Part shown: one piece after another, positions 1 to 5,994 of the stretch
How positions within the stretch are numbered: position 1 is the stretch's first letter
Layout of the letters: every line of letters begins with the position of its first letter
NCBI GenBank assembly: GCA_900545035.1
Contig: UQXM01000071.1
Coordinates: 1-9,326 of the forward strand
Length of the DNA: 9,326 nt
Direction: 5' to 3'
Origin: an uncultured Fusobacterium sp.
Lineage (GTDB): Bacteria > Fusobacteriota > Fusobacteriia > Fusobacteriales > Fusobacteriaceae
Translations under genes and position numbers: made by a program
The notes under the pieces: generated by a model
Databases searched by the model: none
What the model saw: the letters and a program-made list of their open reading frames with translations, nothing else
What the model was told of the DNA's origin: nothing

Positions 1-48
1 TTGTTTGCTTAATAATGTTTTAACGAGTTTGTTCATAGGCTTCTCGAA
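1..48. other. Non-homologous sequence joined to the 5' end of the aldolase gene
   Basis: This short stretch does not look like the beginning of the aldolase gene that follows. In the aldolase frame it has two consecutive stops (TAA TAA at 10-15), and no ATG, GTG or TTG lies between them and the conserved IVAVVRA segment at 49. No ribosome binding site is visible. On the opposite strand it can be read as an open frame starting with ATG at 36 (MNKLVKTLLSKQ) running off the window, or as the tail REAYEQTR followed by a stop. Either could belong to another gene or a mobile element, but I do not recognise it. The junction is placed at about 46-48 because the residue before IVAVVR, usually Gly in this family, is Glu here. 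Confidence 0.55.
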
Positions 49-639
49 ATAGTAGCAGTAGTAAGAGCAAAAAATATAAAAGAAGCGGTAAGAATATCAA
101 GTGCATGTATTGAAGGAGGAGTTTCTGCAATAGAGGTTACATATACAGTGCCTGGTGCAACAGAAGTTATAAAAGCATTAAAAGAAACATTCCCTGCTGA
201 AAAATTAACAGTAGGAGCAGGAACTGTTTTAGATGCTGCAACAGCAAGAATAGCTATTCTTGCAGGTGCTGAATATATTGTTTCACCTGGGTTTGATGAA
301 GAAACAGCAAAGCTTTGCAATCTATATCAAATTCCTTATATGCCAGGATGCATGACAATTACTGAAATGACGAAAGCAATGCAATATGGAGTTGATATTA
401 TTAAATTATTCCCTGGAAGTGCCTTTGGACCATCATTTGTTAAAGCAGTAAAAGCACCATTACCTCAAGCTAATATTATGCCTACTGGTGGAGTAAGTCT
501 TGAAAATGTTGAAGAATGGTTCAAAAACGGTGTCGTTGCAGTAGGAGCAGGAGGAAAACTTGCTACAGGTTCAAGTGAATCAATAACAGCAACAGCAAAA
601 GCATTTGTGGAAAAAATAAGAGAAATTAGAAACAAATAA
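49..639 (+). pseudogene. eda: 2-keto-3-deoxy-6-phosphogluconate (KDPG) aldolase, 5'-truncated
   Basis: Class I aldolase of the Entner-Doudoroff/hexuronate route, cleaving KDPG to pyruvate and glyceraldehyde 3-phosphate in the cytosol. The readable frame gives about 196 residues, against roughly 205-213 for the family. It covers the strand with the conserved Arg (VVRAKN, codon 64-66), the general-base Glu in IEVTY (codon 133-135), the GAGTVLD phosphate/turn motif, the Schiff-base Lys in IIKLFPGS (codon 403-405) and the C-terminal PTGGVSLENV phosphate-binding loop. Only the first helix, some 12-15 residues, is missing. No usable start codon remains before GTG at 148, which would remove the Arg and Glu strands, so the copy in this window is broken. 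It is followed after 15 nt by the matching kinase, so the two were clearly co-transcribed. The break may be biological or an assembly artefact; the rest of the gene shows no frameshift or decay, which favours a recent or artificial break. The family is certain; KDPG versus KDPGal preference cannot be told. Confidence 0.88.
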
Positions 640-642
640 CTC

Positions 643-648
643 TGGAGG
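643..648 (+). promoter_or_regulatory. Ribosome binding site of the KDG kinase gene
   Basis: TGGAGG, followed by a 6-nt spacer and ATG at 655. It lies in the 15-nt gap after the aldolase stop codon and supports the chosen start and translation from a shared transcript. Confidence 0.75.
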
Positions 649-654
649 CTCATT

Positions 655-1695
655 ATGGAAAAAATATTTAATTTTAAAGGAAAAGAATTTGGACTAGCAA
701 GCAGTGGTGAGATTATTTTAAGACTTTCTCCTGTCAATAATGAAATGCTTGTACAAGGGACACTTCTTGAAAAAAATGTTGGAGGAGCGGAGTTTAATGT
801 TGCAACAGGTGTATCGTCTCTTGGTATAAAAAGTACTCTTATAACTAAACTTCCTAAAAATGAACTTGGAAGATATGCAAAAAGAATAATAAATTCAAAT
901 GGTGTGGATAGTAGTTTTATCGTTGATGATGACTCTCTTTATAAACGACTTGCTTTATATTTTTATGAATTTGGAGCATCTCCAAGAAAGCCTAATGTAA
1001 CTTATGATAGACATAACTCATCATTTCAGTTTTTGACTATTGATGAAATTGATAAATCTGTATATGATAAGTGTGAAATTTTTCATACAAGTGGAATAAG
1101 TTTAGGACTTTGTGAAAATTCTAAGCAATTGACAAAAGATTTAATAAAGAATTTTAAAGATAAAGAGGGAATTATATCTTTCGATGTAAACTTTAGAAGA
1201 AACTTATGGGGAAATGAAGAAGCTGCAAGAAAAGAAATAGAAAAGATACTTCCTTTTGTTGATATTCTTTTTGCGTCTGAGGAAACATTCAGAAAAATGT
1301 TCCAAAAAACAGGAAGTATGGAAACAATAATGAGGGAATTTGCATCTCAATATAATATAGCTATTATTGCTTCAAGTCAAAGAACAGTAAATTCTCCGAA
1401 ATCTCATAATTTTACATCTATAATATATAATAAAAAAGAGAATAAATTTTATTCCGAAAAGCCTTATCAAAATATAGAAATTGTAGATAGAATAGGAAGC
1501 GGTGATGCCTATGTTGCTGGTGTTCTTTATGGTATATTAAAATATAACAATACAGAAAAAGCATTAAAATTTGGCAATGCATGTGGAACTATAAAAAATA
1601 CAATTTCAGGTGATAATAACTGTGCAAGTGCAGAACTTATTAAAGGGATAATAGAGGATCACGAATTTGGAAGTACAAGTGAGATGAACAGATAA
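655..1695 (+). CDS. kdgK: 2-dehydro-3-deoxygluconokinase (PfkB family sugar kinase)
   Basis: Cytosolic ATP-dependent kinase, predicted to phosphorylate 2-keto-3-deoxygluconate at C6 to give KDPG, the substrate of the aldolase encoded just upstream. The 346-residue length fits the KdgK branch of the PfkB/ribokinase family. Visible family features are the N-terminal GEIILRLSP strand, the sugar-contact loop GGAEFNVA at residues 43-50 (PfkB signature 1 region), FDVNFRRNLW at about 176-185 (a conserved stretch in KDG kinases), and the C-terminal signature DRIGSGDAY at 278-286. In that signature Asp284 is the expected catalytic base and GSGD forms the anion hole. The gene has a good Shine-Dalgarno at 643-648 and sits 15 nt behind the aldolase gene; a terminator follows at 1744-1771. 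Fructokinase or another PfkB sugar kinase is possible from motifs alone, but pairing with an aldolase of the KDPG class makes KDG kinase the best call. No damage is seen. Confidence 0.9.
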   Translation: MEKIFNFKGKEFGLASSGEIILRLSPVNNEMLVQGTLLEKNVGGAEFNVATGVSSLGIKSTLITKLPKNELGRYAKRIINSNGVDSSFIVDDDSLYKRLALYFYEFGASPRKPNVTYDRHNSSFQFLTIDEIDKSVYDKCEIFHTSGISLGLCENSKQLTKDLIKNFKDKEGIISFDVNFRRNLWGNEEAARKEIEKILPFVDILFASEETFRKMFQKTGSMETIMREFASQYNIAIIASSQRTVNSPKSHNFTSIIYNKKENKFYSEKPYQNIEIVDRIGSGDAYVAGVLYGILKYNNTEKALKFGNACGTIKNTISGDNNCASAELIKGIIEDHEFGSTSEMNR

Positions 1696-1743
1696 TAATA
1701 TTCAGCTAGAAATCAATTTTTCTAATAAAATTTTTACCTTCCG

Positions 1744-1771
1744 AAAAAGCAGGATTTTTTCCTGCTTTTTT
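1744..1771 (+). terminator. Intrinsic terminator of the eda-kdgK operon
   Basis: Perfect 11-bp stem: AAAAAGCAGGA at 1744-1754 pairs with TCCTGCTTTTT at 1760-1770. The loop is TTTTT and the 3' arm itself ends in a run of T. It lies 48 nt after the kinase stop codon. The A-rich 5' arm would also give a U tract on the other strand, so it may work in both directions. Confidence 0.9.
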
Positions 1772-1784
1772 GCTTTAAATAAAC

Positions 1785-1818
1785 CAAAAGAGAACCTGAA
1801 AATTCAAGTTCTCTTTTG
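1785..1818 (-). terminator. Intrinsic terminator of the minus-strand operon
   Basis: CAAAAGAGAAC at 1785-1795 is the exact reverse complement of GTTCTCTTTTG at 1808-1818, giving an 11-bp stem around a 12-nt loop. Read on the minus strand it follows the stop codon of the PEPCK-like gene by about 28 nt and is followed by GTTTATTT. With the hairpin at 1744-1771 it separates two converging operons. Confidence 0.82.
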
Positions 1819-1846
1819 ATTATATATGTAATTTTAATATTAAGGA

Positions 1847-3571
1847 CTATTTTTTTATGATTAGGTTGAATAGTTTTTCAGCAGCTTTTATAGGTCCTTC
1901 ATGTTCTTTTCCTTTAACACCAAGCATAGTTCTTATTTGTCCGACCATAATTTTATCTTCAAACATTTTTCCGAAATATTTATCAATCAAAACATCTGTT
2001 TCTTTTTGTTTTTGAACAGGACCGAATGGGTTGGCAAAGTATGAAGTAACAATACCTTTTTCACTTGTAGTTCCTTTTGCCATTCTCTTACCGGCAACAA
2101 ATACCTCTTTTGCTTCTTCAGGAGTATTGAAGAATGTAAGTTCTTCTCCTTCTTCATAGTTATTTGCATACAGGAAGTATTCGATAGGATATCCGTTCAT
2201 AATAGTTGCATAACTTGAAATAGGAATAACTACCCTTGCATTTATTTTGTTAGGATTCATAAAGATACTTCTGTCCATTTGCTTGTAAGCATATCCTGAA
2301 TCAAGGTCATCAAGTCTTACGAAAGCTCCAACTTCTGTACCGTATCCAAGAATTTTTCCGTCTTTTATTTTTAATACTCCCATATCGTCAAAGATGACTT
2401 TCATCTCTTTTACATATTCTTCACTAAGAACTCTGAATGCCTCAAGACTTTCTGATTTCCCTGCACCACTGTCTCCCATGATAACAATATTGAAATTATC
2501 TCCTGTTTTCATAGTAACATTTACCATTGCCCCGTGAATAGGAAGTCCACCTTGCTCAATCATTTTTAAGTTGTGAAGAGTAAGAGTCATTTTTTTAACA
2601 TATCCAAAGTAGTCGATATCTTCACTGTAGTTGATATATCCAACCATGATATCATTTATTTTATCATTGTAGAAAAGAGTTTTCATTTTAGGGTCAAAAT
2701 CTCTTGCTCCGTATACAAATACGATATCAGGTTTTTTATTTACATATTCTTCTTCCTGAGCCAGTTCAAAAAGATTTGCAAGAGTTACTCCTTGAGCCAT
2801 AAAATCTTTATTGAAATAAATAAATGCAAGAAGAGAACCTACTTTTGCAGGATAACAAAGCCAGTCTTCAGAGTTCAGATACATTCCTTCGATTGGATTT
2901 TCATTTACCTCTTTAAAAACACCTTTTCTTGTATTTTGTTTAGGATAAGTGATAAACGGAGGCTGTAAAATTACAGAATTTATAAAGTTTACTTTTTCAA
3001 GAGCATAATATTCTTTAGGAATATTCCAGTTCACATTGCTTACTATTATTCCAAGATTTGCTCCTGCAGGAAGCTGTCTGTATACTCTGTGTTTAGTTTC
3101 CATTACAGTTTCTTCTATTTTTCTGTATGTAGCCAGCACCAGATTTGTAAAGTTATTCATTGAGTTAAAGAAATTTGCATTTTGAAGTCCTGCTTCAAAT
3201 TTTTTGTTTCTGATGATTGCGTATCTTTCAAATTTTCTCCAATAACTGTAAAGCTCTTCAATAAATTCTACAACCAAATCTTTGTCAGAGAAAAATCTTT
3301 CATATTTAATATCTAATTTTTCAATACTTGCTGTGTCAAAAACGATAAGAAGTTTGAAAAGATGTGTTACTTCTTCTGTAATATCTTTATCTCCTGCAAG
3401 TGCTTTTAAAAGTTTATAAACTTCTGTATCTTTTTTTGTGATTTTAAGGATGTATGAGTTCAGTATTTTTCTGAATCCTGAACTGCTTAAAAGCTCGTCA
3501 GATGATGTACAGTATTTTGCAGTAAAGTTCAGCATAACACTGTTTCTGTTAATTGAAAATTCTTGTTTCAA
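1847..3571 (-). CDS. PEP carboxykinase / HPr kinase-fold protein, function uncertain
   Basis: A 574-residue, apparently cytosolic protein without signal peptide or membrane segments. The first ~340 residues show no motif I recognise. The C-terminal part carries a nucleotide-binding module of the PEPCK/HPr kinase superfamily: LPIHGAMVNV with His346, the P-loop GDSGAGKSE at 366-374, an Asp-Asp metal site in IFDDMG (395-396), NARVVIP with Arg446, and AGKRMAKGTTSEKG followed by ANPFGP at about 492-518. The His, Asp-Asp and Arg positions and the last block resemble ATP-dependent PEP carboxykinase. The P-loop and preceding HG..V.V are closer to HPr kinase (GDSGxGKSE) than to the GxSGTGKTT of PEPCK. 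I cannot find the PEPCK substrate-binding GRSPxDK motif in the N-terminal half. The enzyme could therefore be a divergent PEPCK (oxaloacetate + ATP to PEP) or a kinase of another substrate. It is the second gene of an operon, 35 nt after the aminotransferase. Start is TTG, chosen for its Shine-Dalgarno. Confidence 0.75.
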   Translation of the reverse strand: MKQEFSINRNSVMLNFTAKYCTSSDELLSSSGFRKILNSYILKITKKDTEVYKLLKALAGDKDITEEVTHLFKLLIVFDTASIEKLDIKYERFFSDKDLVVEFIEELYSYWRKFERYAIIRNKKFEAGLQNANFFNSMNNFTNLVLATYRKIEETVMETKHRVYRQLPAGANLGIIVSNVNWNIPKEYYALEKVNFINSVILQPPFITYPKQNTRKGVFKEVNENPIEGMYLNSEDWLCYPAKVGSLLAFIYFNKDFMAQGVTLANLFELAQEEEYVNKKPDIVFVYGARDFDPKMKTLFYNDKINDIMVGYINYSEDIDYFGYVKKMTLTLHNLKMIEQGGLPIHGAMVNVTMKTGDNFNIVIMGDSGAGKSESLEAFRVLSEEYVKEMKVIFDDMGVLKIKDGKILGYGTEVGAFVRLDDLDSGYAYKQMDRSIFMNPNKINARVVIPISSYATIMNGYPIEYFLYANNYEEGEELTFFNTPEEAKEVFVAGKRMAKGTTSEKGIVTSYFANPFGPVQKQKETDVLIDKYFGKMFEDKIMVGQIRTMLGVKGKEHEGPIKAAEKLFNLIIKK

Positions 3572-3578
3572 AATAAAA

Positions 3579-3583
3579 CCTCC
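3579..3583 (-). promoter_or_regulatory. Ribosome binding site fixing a TTG start
   Basis: On the minus strand this reads GGAGG, seven bases (TTTTATT) before TTG AAA CAA GAA. There is no ATG or GTG nearby in frame; the first in-frame ATG is at residue 13 and has no comparable Shine-Dalgarno, so the TTG at 3571-3569 is the likely start of the PEPCK-like gene. Confidence 0.75.
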
Positions 3584-3606
3584 GATTATTTATTAATATT
3601 TAAAAA

Positions 3607-4851
3607 TTATTTACTGAATTTTTTTATAGAGTCTGCAATTTCTTTTGGAAGTGTTTCAAGTTTTTTGCATGGAACACTGCAGAATGCCACTCTTATTCCT
3701 CCGGCTGTTGGAAGAACAAATATTTTTTTCTCTTTTAAATCTGTTATTATTTCAGTTTTATTTTCAGATACAGGGATTGTCATAAAAAATCCGCTTCTGA
3801 AAGGACAAAGAGCAAGTCCTTCTTTTTTTGCTTCTCTTACAAAAATTTCTGCTCTTTTTTCAAGAGTTTCACGGGCTTCATTTCTTTCTTTTTCCACTTG
3901 TTTAAGAAGATTTTCATCTTCATAAATATCAGAAAGAAGTTTCATTCCTGCTCTTGAAATATTTGACCATGTAGTACGGCAAAGGAAAGATGAGTTTGTA
4001 TCAAATTCATCAATAACAGCCTTACTTGATGAAACAGCAACCTGTGCTCCAACTCTTACACCATAACAAGTATATGATTTTGACATACTGTAAGCTATCA
4101 TTATTAAAATATTTTCAGGAAGTCCGTTAAAAAGTGTCATATATTTTCTTGCTTCATCTTGTCCTCTGAAATCATAATCTATATATGCAATATCATTTAA
4201 AAGTATTACATCTCCATATTTTGCTGCTTCTTTTAAGATTTCCACAACTTCCTGCCATTCTTCGAATGTAAGAGAATATCCTGTTGGATTTTGACAAGGA
4301 TCGTTTATAATTGCAAGAACTTTATGCTGTGTTTTTGCCATATTTAAAACTTTTTCTGCAAAATCTTTTATATTAAATTTTTCTCCGTCAAAAAGAGAGT
4401 ATGTTTCATAACCAAGCTGACATGAAGAAGCAATATTTACATATGATTCCCACATGTAACATGGAAGAAGAATTTTCTGTCCTGCATCCATATATCCTCT
4501 TATTGTGTTTGTTATTGCTCCTGTTCCTCCGGGAGTGGCAGTAACACCTATATATGATTTATCAAATGATGTTTCGTATTTTCCAAAAACATTTTTCTTA
4601 ACAGCAGATTTGTATTCTGCACTTCCGCTGACTCCTGCAGCATAACCGAAAATATCAACAGCAGGTATTTTTCTGAAAAGTTTATCTACAGTATTAAGTA
4701 CTGTAAAAGCTTCATCTTCTCCATACATTGTTCCAAGAGTACAGTTTACTACCTGTTCTTTTCCATATATTTTTTCAGCATCTTTTACTTCTTTTGCAAC
4801 TTCAAATGCTCCTTTTCCAAGAGCTTTTCCCCTCATTTTTTCTGCTATCAA
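3607..4851 (-). CDS. PLP-dependent aminotransferase, aspartate/aromatic (AspC/TyrB-like) type
   Basis: Fold-type I aminotransferase of 414 residues, close to the usual ~400 for the class. PLP-site features can be read in order: GGTGAITNTI at about 108-117 (cofactor phosphate loop region), NDPCQNPTG at 183-191 with the Asn of the NPTG motif, LLNDIAY at 217-223 with Asp220 expected to pair with the pyridine nitrogen, SMSKSY at 255-260 with Lys258 as the Schiff-base lysine, and GGIRVAF at 384-390 with Arg387 in the position of the alpha-carboxylate-binding arginine. The C-terminal layout (SGFFMTI, then FVLPTAGGIRVAF) matches the AspC/TyrB group rather than the MalY or histidinol-phosphate groups. 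The likely reaction is transfer between aspartate or an aromatic amino acid and 2-oxoglutarate; the exact donor is not decidable here. It is the first gene of a minus-strand operon driven by the promoter at 4907-4935. TTG start with strong Shine-Dalgarno; the ATG at residue 6 is an alternative. Confidence 0.88.
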   Translation of the reverse strand: MIAEKMRGKALGKGAFEVAKEVKDAEKIYGKEQVVNCTLGTMYGEDEAFTVLNTVDKLFRKIPAVDIFGYAAGVSGSAEYKSAVKKNVFGKYETSFDKSYIGVTATPGGTGAITNTIRGYMDAGQKILLPCYMWESYVNIASSCQLGYETYSLFDGEKFNIKDFAEKVLNMAKTQHKVLAIINDPCQNPTGYSLTFEEWQEVVEILKEAAKYGDVILLNDIAYIDYDFRGQDEARKYMTLFNGLPENILIMIAYSMSKSYTCYGVRVGAQVAVSSSKAVIDEFDTNSSFLCRTTWSNISRAGMKLLSDIYEDENLLKQVEKERNEARETLEKRAEIFVREAKKEGLALCPFRSGFFMTIPVSENKTEIITDLKEKKIFVLPTAGGIRVAFCSVPCKKLETLPKEIADSIKKFSK

Positions 4852-4857
4852 GATAAA

Positions 4858-4865
4858 CTCCCCCT
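4858..4865 (-). promoter_or_regulatory. Ribosome binding site fixing a TTG start
   Basis: The minus strand reads AGGGGGAG, then six bases (TTTATC), then TTG ATA GCA GAA. The spacing fits TTG at 4851-4849 better than the in-frame ATG five codons later. Confidence 0.7.
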
Positions 4866-4906
4866 TTATTTTAAAATTTAAAAATAGGATTTTTTAACTA
4901 TGTTTA

Positions 4907-4935
4907 AGTATACACGAGAAATTTTAATCAGTCAA
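4907..4935 (-). promoter_or_regulatory. Sigma-70 promoter of the aminotransferase operon
   Basis: On the minus strand, -35 TTGACT (4935-4930), 17-nt spacer, -10 TATACT (4912-4907): one mismatch from consensus in each hexamer with ideal spacing. Transcription would start near 4900, giving a leader of about 50 nt before the TTG start. It faces away from the promoter at 5064-5092. Confidence 0.82.
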
Positions 4936-5022
4936 TTAAAATGTTAATATAATTAAATTCATCAATGATTATTTAAATTACAATATATTTTATAAATTTT
5001 ATAAAAATAAAAGAAATATAAA

Positions 5023-5057
5023 TTACATTTTTTAATAAAAATGTAAAAAAAATTACA
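5023..5057. promoter_or_regulatory. Candidate operator: overlapping TTACA/TGTAA inverted repeats
   Basis: Two overlapping dyads lie between the divergent promoters. TTACATTTTT (5023-5032) and AAAAATGTAA (5037-5046) are perfect 10-bp inverted arms around TAAT. TGTAA (5042-5046) and TTACA (5053-5057) form a second dyad with a 6-A spacer, ending just upstream of the -35 at 5064. A further lone TTACA sits at 4978-4982. The TGTAA-N6-TTACA form resembles the palindromes bound by HexR-type members of the RpiR family, and an RpiR regulator is encoded 59 nt downstream. Binding is an inference; in such AT-rich DNA some dyads occur by chance. Confidence 0.5.
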
Positions 5058-5063
5058 AAAATA

Positions 5064-5092
5064 TTGATTTTTTTATTTTTTTGAGTTATACT
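5064..5092 (+). promoter_or_regulatory. Sigma-70 promoter of the rpiR-transporter operon
   Basis: -35 TTGATT (5064-5069), 17-nt spacer, -10 TATACT (5087-5092). Transcription would begin close to 5099, leaving a very short leader that contains the Shine-Dalgarno AGGGAGG at 5104-5110 and then ATG at 5116. Confidence 0.82.
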
Positions 5093-5115
5093 TAAATCAA
5101 AACAGGGAGGAATAT

Positions 5116-5961
5116 ATGGAAATATATATATTAAATTCTATAAAAGCACAATATGATGATTTAACTAAAGGTTTTAAAAAAATAGCTGATTTTATATTAG
5201 AAAATTTTACTCAAATCCCTTTTTTATCAATAAAAGAAATATCGGAAATAATAGGGACAAGTTCTGCAACAGTTATAAGATTTACTCAATTTTTTGGATA
5301 TAAAGGATATTTGGAATTTCAAAAAGATATACAAAAAATTTTAAAAAAAGAAATATCTCCAATGAAAGAATTCAAAGAATCTATTTTACAAAGCGAGAGA
5401 GAAGAATCTCTTTTAGATGAAATAATAAAAGAAGATATAGGAATATTAAAAAAACTTTCAAACGAAAACTTGAAAGAAAATTTAAATAAGGCATTAGAAA
5501 TACTAAAAACTTCAGGAACAATTTATATAGTTTCTAGTAGATCTTCTTATTCTTTAGGATATTATTTTTATTTTATGCTAAAAGAATTTAAAAAAAATGT
5601 TGAACTTATATCATCAGGGACAGAAGATTATACTCATAAATTACTTTATTTAAAAGAAAATGATATTTTATTTGCAATATCTTTTCATGCTTATACAGAA
5701 TTTACTTATAAAATAACACAATATTTTAAAAAAAGAAATAATAGAATAATTTCTTTAACAGATAGTCTTAGTTCGCCTTTTAGTCTGATATCGGATTGTA
5801 TTCTTATAAATAAAAGAAGTGAAAAAAGTTATTCTTTTGTAGGAGCAATAACAATTTTAAATACTCTTTGCGTAAGTTTAGGAAAAATAGATAAAGAAGA
5901 AACTTTAAAAAAATTAGAAAAGTTAAATGAAATTGCCATGGAACTAAAAGTTTATCTATAG
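5116..5961 (+). CDS. RpiR/MurR-family transcriptional regulator (HTH + SIS domain)
   Basis: A 281-residue DNA-binding regulator of normal family length. Residues 1-77 form the RpiR-type helix-turn-helix: FKKIADFILENF, then FLSIKEISEIIGTSSATVIRF with the recognition helix around SSATVIRFTQFFGYKGY, the best-conserved stretch of the family. Residues about 120-260 match the SIS (sugar isomerase) ligand-binding fold, including GTIYIVSSRSSY near 133-144, and LKENDILFAISF plus RIISLTDS later in the fold. Effectors of this family are usually phosphorylated sugars or related metabolites, but the neighbours here are amide hydrolases, so the ligand is open. It is the first gene of the plus-strand cassette and probably controls it and itself through the dyads at 5023-5057; effects on the divergent aminotransferase operon are possible. 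The coding sequence is even richer in A and T than the minus-strand operon. Start supported by AGGGAGG five bases upstream. Confidence 0.9.
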   Translation: MEIYILNSIKAQYDDLTKGFKKIADFILENFTQIPFLSIKEISEIIGTSSATVIRFTQFFGYKGYLEFQKDIQKILKKEISPMKEFKESILQSEREESLLDEIIKEDIGILKKLSNENLKENLNKALEILKTSGTIYIVSSRSSYSLGYYFYFMLKEFKKNVELISSGTEDYTHKLLYLKENDILFAISFHAYTEFTYKITQYFKKRNNRIISLTDSLSSPFSLISDCILINKRSEKSYSFVGAITILNTLCVSLGKIDKEETLKKLEKLNEIAMELKVYL

Positions 5962-5980
5962 AAAACAAATTTAAAGTTTA

Positions 5981-5987
5981 AGGGAGG
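5981..5987 (+). promoter_or_regulatory. Ribosome binding site of the transporter gene
   Basis: AGGGAGG with a 7-nt spacer to ATG at 5995. The 33-nt gap after the regulator stop codon holds no promoter or terminator that I can see, which supports co-transcription. Confidence 0.7.
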
Positions 5988-5994
5988 AAAAAGT

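Noticed and set aside
18..46. Resemblance of the first bases to the beginning of a 16S rRNA gene (GAGTTTG.TC...GGCT)
   Set aside because: The match to the conserved 16S 5' sequence needs several mismatches and an indel, and the sequence then goes straight into a protein-coding gene; most likely chance.
33..320. Minus-strand open frame across the start of the aldolase gene
   Set aside because: It is antisense to conserved aldolase sequence, has no ribosome binding site and crosses the 5' junction; a shadow frame.
465..737. Minus-strand open frame over the eda/kdgK boundary
   Set aside because: It overlaps two well-supported genes on the opposite strand and shows no recognisable protein features.
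2573..2968. Plus-strand 131-codon frame opposite the PEPCK-like gene
   Set aside because: Phe/Ile/Lys-rich translation typical of the antisense of AT-rich coding DNA; no Shine-Dalgarno and no motif.
4940..5060. Riboswitch, small RNA or origin-like element in the AT-rich divergent region
   Set aside because: Beyond the promoters and short dyads there is no G/C-containing structured element, no DnaA-box cluster and no leader long enough for a riboswitch before either gene.
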